Assembly: GCA_009844085.1 (NCBI GenBank)
Contig: VYCF01000045.1
Coordinates: 53,633 to 109,099, forward strand
Source of the DNA: Gammaproteobacteria bacterium
GTDB lineage: Bacteria > Pseudomonadota > Gammaproteobacteria > Pseudomonadales > Pseudohongiellaceae
DNA length: 55,467 nt
Reading direction: 5' to 3'
Of the stretch, positions 53,694 to 55,467 are shown piece after piece; within the stretch, counting starts at the first letter, position 1, and each line of letters opens with the position of its first letter. Under the pieces are notes generated by a model that made no database searches, was not told the origin of the DNA, and saw only the letters and a program-made list of their open reading frames with translations. A program made the position numbers and the translations under genes.

Positions 53694-54857
53694 TCAGATC
53701 GTCAGCGTGCGCGGAAACTGCGCGTAATTCTCCCAGCGGCTCACTTTCTCGGGAAATTCATCCATCGTCGGCTGCACGTTGCCGTTGATATCGGTGACGC
53801 GAGATACGATGGTATGGTCGCCCGGCGCCGGATCGTCCCAATTGAAGGTGAACAGCTTCCAGGAATACTGCGTGTTTTCCTCGCTCAATTCCGCCGCTTG
53901 CCAGGGGCCGCCGTCAACGCTGACTTCGACGCTTTGCAAAGGCGTGCCGTCATTCAGCACAAAGCCGAGCACGCTATATTCTCCACCGAGTTCGGTCACC
54001 CTGACGATCGCCGATTTCAACTGGATCGCGGTAACCGAATTCTCCACCCAGCGCTCTTCGCCGCCTACCGTGACGCGCTTGAGGGTCACGTAGTCGCGGC
54101 CCATGAAACGGCCCATGTAACGGGTGTCCTGGACGTGAATCTGGGTCAGCCATTTCACATTGGAAACGCCGTACCAGCCGGGCACGAGCAGCCGCAGCGG
54201 CCTGCCGTGAAAGACCGGCAGCGGTTCGCCGTTCATTTCCCAGGCCAGCAGATTTGCCGGACGCATCGCGTCGGCGATGGACATGCTGCGCGCGAAGGCC
54301 TTTTCGACTTCACGTTCGCGAATTTCCTCCATGCCCACGTCGGCGCCGAAAAACACCACTTCCTTGGCGCCTTCCTGGACGCCGGCTTCTTGGAGCATGG
54401 CGCTTAGCGAGCAGCCGCGCCAGTTCGCGTTGCCTATCAGGCCGTTGAACAGGCCGGGGCTGTTGCCGCCACATTCGAAGCCGGCCTGCAGGTCTACCGC
54501 ATCGCGCGCCATGAGATCGTCCAGCGATAATTCGAGTTCCCGGTCCACCATGCCGGTAACGCGAAGCCGGTAACTGTCGACGTCTACTTCGGGCTGGCCG
54601 TAATGCTGCACGACATAAAAATCGTCGTTCGAAGTGATATGGGAAGTGATCAGCCGCGTGTCCTGGTAATGCGTGGCGCCGGGCCGTTTGTCCCTGACCT
54701 GGAAAGCGTCCGGCACATCCGTGAAAGGAACCAGTCTTTCACCCTGGGCCAACGCCGGGAGCACCCAGCCGGGCACTGTCGCGGCGCCGGCGGCAAGTAC
54801 GCCCGCTCCCTTGAGGACCTGGCGACGGCCGTCGTCCTGAATGTCGTGTGGATTCAT
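53694..54857 (-). CDS. Tat-exported sulfite oxidase-like molybdoenzyme
   Basis: A 387-residue periplasmic molybdopterin protein of the sulfite oxidase/SoxC family. A twin-arginine signal (RRQVLKGAGVLAAGAATVPG) is followed by the oxidoreductase domain with the Mo-ligand Cys in AGFECGGNSPG, WRGCSLS, GRPLRLLVPGWYG and VKWLTQI, then a C-terminal dimerization domain (VEVSVDGGPWQAAEL). The start is ATG 54857, just before the signal; the open frame upstream is not homologous. No cytochrome or heme partner is adjacent, so the electron acceptor is unknown. Sulfite or a sulfur compound is the likely substrate. Confidence 0.88.
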   Translation of the reverse strand: MNPHDIQDDGRRQVLKGAGVLAAGAATVPGWVLPALAQGERLVPFTDVPDAFQVRDKRPGATHYQDTRLITSHITSNDDFYVVQHYGQPEVDVDSYRLRVTGMVDRELELSLDDLMARDAVDLQAGFECGGNSPGLFNGLIGNANWRGCSLSAMLQEAGVQEGAKEVVFFGADVGMEEIREREVEKAFARSMSIADAMRPANLLAWEMNGEPLPVFHGRPLRLLVPGWYGVSNVKWLTQIHVQDTRYMGRFMGRDYVTLKRVTVGGEERWVENSVTAIQLKSAIVRVTELGGEYSVLGFVLNDGTPLQSVEVSVDGGPWQAAELSEENTQYSWKLFTFNWDDPAPGDHTIVSRVTDINGNVQPTMDEFPEKVSRWENYAQFPRTLTI

Positions 54858-54978
54858 TTTGTGCGCTCTCAATCTGCGATATTCGAGCGCAAACCATACC
54901 ACATCGATTGTGGTTTGTACGCATCCGGCGCAGCCGCTGGAAAGCCCGGGGATGTGGGCTATATACTTGATCGATCTC

Positions 54979-55431
54979 ATGTCACAGATGACGCCTCCCG
55001 TGCACACTTTTTCCCTGAGCAGGCCATTGCCGGGTGAATCGGCGTCCGCCTGCTGGGAAAGACTTGTCGAATTCGAGCGCTGGCCTTCCTGGAATCCGGG
55101 CTTGCGAGAGGCGAACTGCACGCCTGCGGGAGAAGCCGGACGAGGCAGCGTGCTCGCTGTCGAGACGAACTCCGGCAGGAAGCTGATATGGAGCATCGCG
55201 CACTGGGAGCCGCAAGTGAAAATAGCATTCATCGTGCGGAACAGGTTTTTCCAAAGTGCCTGGTGTTTCGAGTTTCCCGCCGACTCTGCGCCGGGCGAGC
55301 GACGCCTGAAGTTGGAGATGGAACTGCAATGCAAGCCCGGCGCCGGGCTGCTCCTCTGGTGGCTGCGCTGGAGTTTGCGCCGGAGGGCGAATCGGTTTCT
55401 GGATTGTCTTTGCAGCAGCGATTCCCGCTGA
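54979..55431 (+). CDS. SRPBCC-fold (polyketide cyclase/START-like) protein
   Basis: A 150-residue protein with an SRPBCC-like pattern: WERLVEFERWPSWNPGLREA near the N-terminus and alternating strands ending in LEMELQCKPGAGLLLWWLRW. The fold binds hydrophobic ligands; the function here is unknown. Possible starts are ATG 54979 or 54988, neither with a good ribosome site; I took the first. It is divergent from the molybdoenzyme. Confidence 0.65.
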   Translation: MSQMTPPVHTFSLSRPLPGESASACWERLVEFERWPSWNPGLREANCTPAGEAGRGSVLAVETNSGRKLIWSIAHWEPQVKIAFIVRNRFFQSAWCFEFPADSAPGERRLKLEMELQCKPGAGLLLWWLRWSLRRRANRFLDCLCSSDSR

Positions 55432-55467
55432 AAATCGTATTCCAATAGAATCAATGGGTTGCGACAA

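Noticed and set aside
1..55467. CRISPR array, rRNA, tRNA, IS element or prophage
   Set aside because: No regularly spaced repeats, ribosomal or transfer RNA stretches, transposase, integrase or phage structural genes were seen on either strand.

Overview
The window looks like a piece of a gammaproteobacterial chromosome. The evidence is gene order: gshB-tonB-algH-ruvX, then pilT divergent from yggS-proC-yggT-metX-metW-rdgB-hemW, then lgt-thyA-folA and rppH-ptsP are neighbourhoods typical of that class. TonB-dependent receptors, a Tat-exported molybdoenzyme and glutathione synthesis also fit. I do not assign a genus.

Region 1 (1-14.4 kb) is a defence island, more AT-rich than the rest. On the plus strand it holds the end of a type I restriction-modification specificity gene (hsdS, cut by the window edge), an anticodon-nuclease-like ABC ATPase with a C-terminal HEPN-type motif, and hsdM. 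No hsdR is visible. Facing this, on the minus strand, is a six-gene operon. It encodes a cysteine desulfurase, a DUF4007 protein, a large P-loop ATPase and a small PAPS-reductase-like ATP pyrophosphatase, together resembling the single-strand DNA phosphorothioation set SspA-B-C-D. It then adds a protein with two GHKL ATPase modules and a histidine-kinase box, and a receiver-domain protein with a large unknown C-terminal part. Every junction in the operon overlaps or is 10 bases long. The two-component pair sits where a phosphorothioation-dependent effector such as SspE would be expected, and is the best candidate in the window for an undescribed system.

Region 2 (14.4-18.1 kb, minus strand) runs from a cytoplasmic NamZ-like exo-muramidase to a small membrane protein and two family-2 glycosyltransferases.

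Region 3 (16.9-31.1 kb) is a peptidoglycan-sugar scavenging locus: two NamZ paralogues, murQ, a GntR/UTRA regulator, a SIS-type glucosamine-6-phosphate deaminase, nagA, a BadF-type amino-sugar kinase, a sodium/solute symporter, a TonB-dependent receptor, an MltB-like lytic transglycosylase and nagZ. Together they can bring murein fragments through both membranes, split them, phosphorylate GlcNAc and MurNAc, and feed fructose-6-phosphate to glycolysis. Similar operator-like sequences lie in front of murQ, the deaminase, the symporter and the receptor, which argues for one regulon under the GntR protein.

Region 4 (31.1-55.5 kb) is mostly housekeeping: glutathione, TonB, AlgH, RuvX, PilT, PLP homeostasis, proline, methionine, nucleotide clean-up, pterin recycling, arginine, a second TonB receptor, folate/thymidylate, lipoprotein maturation, the nitrogen-PTS enzyme I and RppH. 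A 30-bp perfect inverted repeat separates a HAD phosphatase from a sulfite-oxidase-like molybdoenzyme near the right end.
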